Assembly (NCBI GenBank): GCA_947254665.1 | Contig: CAMYEJ010000006.1 | Coordinates: forward strand, 1-20,851 | Length of the DNA stretch: 20,851 bases | Source of the DNA: an uncultured Peptoniphilus sp. | GTDB taxonomy: Bacteria; Bacillota; Clostridia; Tissierellales; Peptoniphilaceae | Direction of reading: 5' to 3' | Shown here: positions 20,820 through 20,851 of the stretch, piece by piece | Layout: every line of letters begins with the position of its first letter | Position numbering within the stretch: position 1 is the stretch's first letter | Translations under genes and position numbers: made by a program | Notes under the pieces: generated by a model | Told to the model about the DNA's origin: nothing | The model's input: only the letters and a program-made list of their open reading frames with translations | The model's database searches: none

Positions 20820-20851
20820 ATGTAGGTTGAAAAATTAAATCTATGTTATAA

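Overview
The window looks like a chromosomal segment from a low-GC, Gram-positive anaerobe. The order tmk, darA, darA-like, holB, ricT is the conserved Bacillota cluster. Strong AGGAGG-type ribosome binding sites, heavy use of AGA and ATA codons, a non-haem ferritin, an acetate kinase and a stand-alone TPP-controlled thiD all fit a fermentative Clostridia/Tissierellia-type organism. My guess, an inference rather than something the sequence proves, is a Peptoniphilaceae relative.

Layout. (1) 1-2774 is a tight plus-strand operon with overlapping or nearly touching genes: the 3' end of thymidylate kinase, two adjacent c-di-AMP receptor (DarA/PstA) paralogues, DNA polymerase III delta' and the Fe-S protein RicT, closed by a perfect hairpin terminator. 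(2) 2836-6812 holds a large membrane-anchored alpha/beta hydrolase, an unrecognised 88-residue protein, a ferritin and an EamA/DMT-type transporter. (3) 7089-10983 holds an EF-G-like GTPase, a PrsW-type intramembrane protease homologue, and a very compact TPP riboswitch with its terminator in front of thiD. (4) 10984-12319 has no believable gene. It is an island of interspersed palindromic repeats, including a 257-bp unit present twice and a palindrome that occurs both intact and split by a 91-nt structured insert. (5) 12320-16451 encodes a heterodimeric ABC exporter with one catalytic and one degenerate ATP site, then a GNAT acetyltransferase. (6) 16566-18294 has a minus-strand DUF3841-like gene, divergent from a two-gene membrane/TPR-like pair. 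(7) 18339-20775 is a divergent pair: tmcAL (tRNA-Met cytidine acetate ligase, minus) and ackA (acetate kinase, plus).

How the parts work together. The first operon joins dTTP supply, clamp loading, c-di-AMP sensing and RNA maturation, as in other Bacillota. thiD is controlled by TPP, apparently for thiamin precursor salvage. tmcAL and ackA share acetate metabolism. Most intergenic gaps contain a clear intrinsic terminator, and two of these look bidirectional.

Most notable observations: a second DarA paralogue that has lost the ligand-contacting arginine and 14 residues of the B-loop; a TPP riboswitch whose promoter puts the transcript start at the edge of the aptamer and whose aptamer 5' strand can pair with the terminator arm; three genes sharing the exact layout TATAAW-N5-TGGTGAT-N3-ATG, which predicts mRNA leaders of only about nine nucleotides; and the nested palindrome/repeat island upstream of the ABC exporter. 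I see no CRISPR array, transposase, rRNA or tRNA gene.
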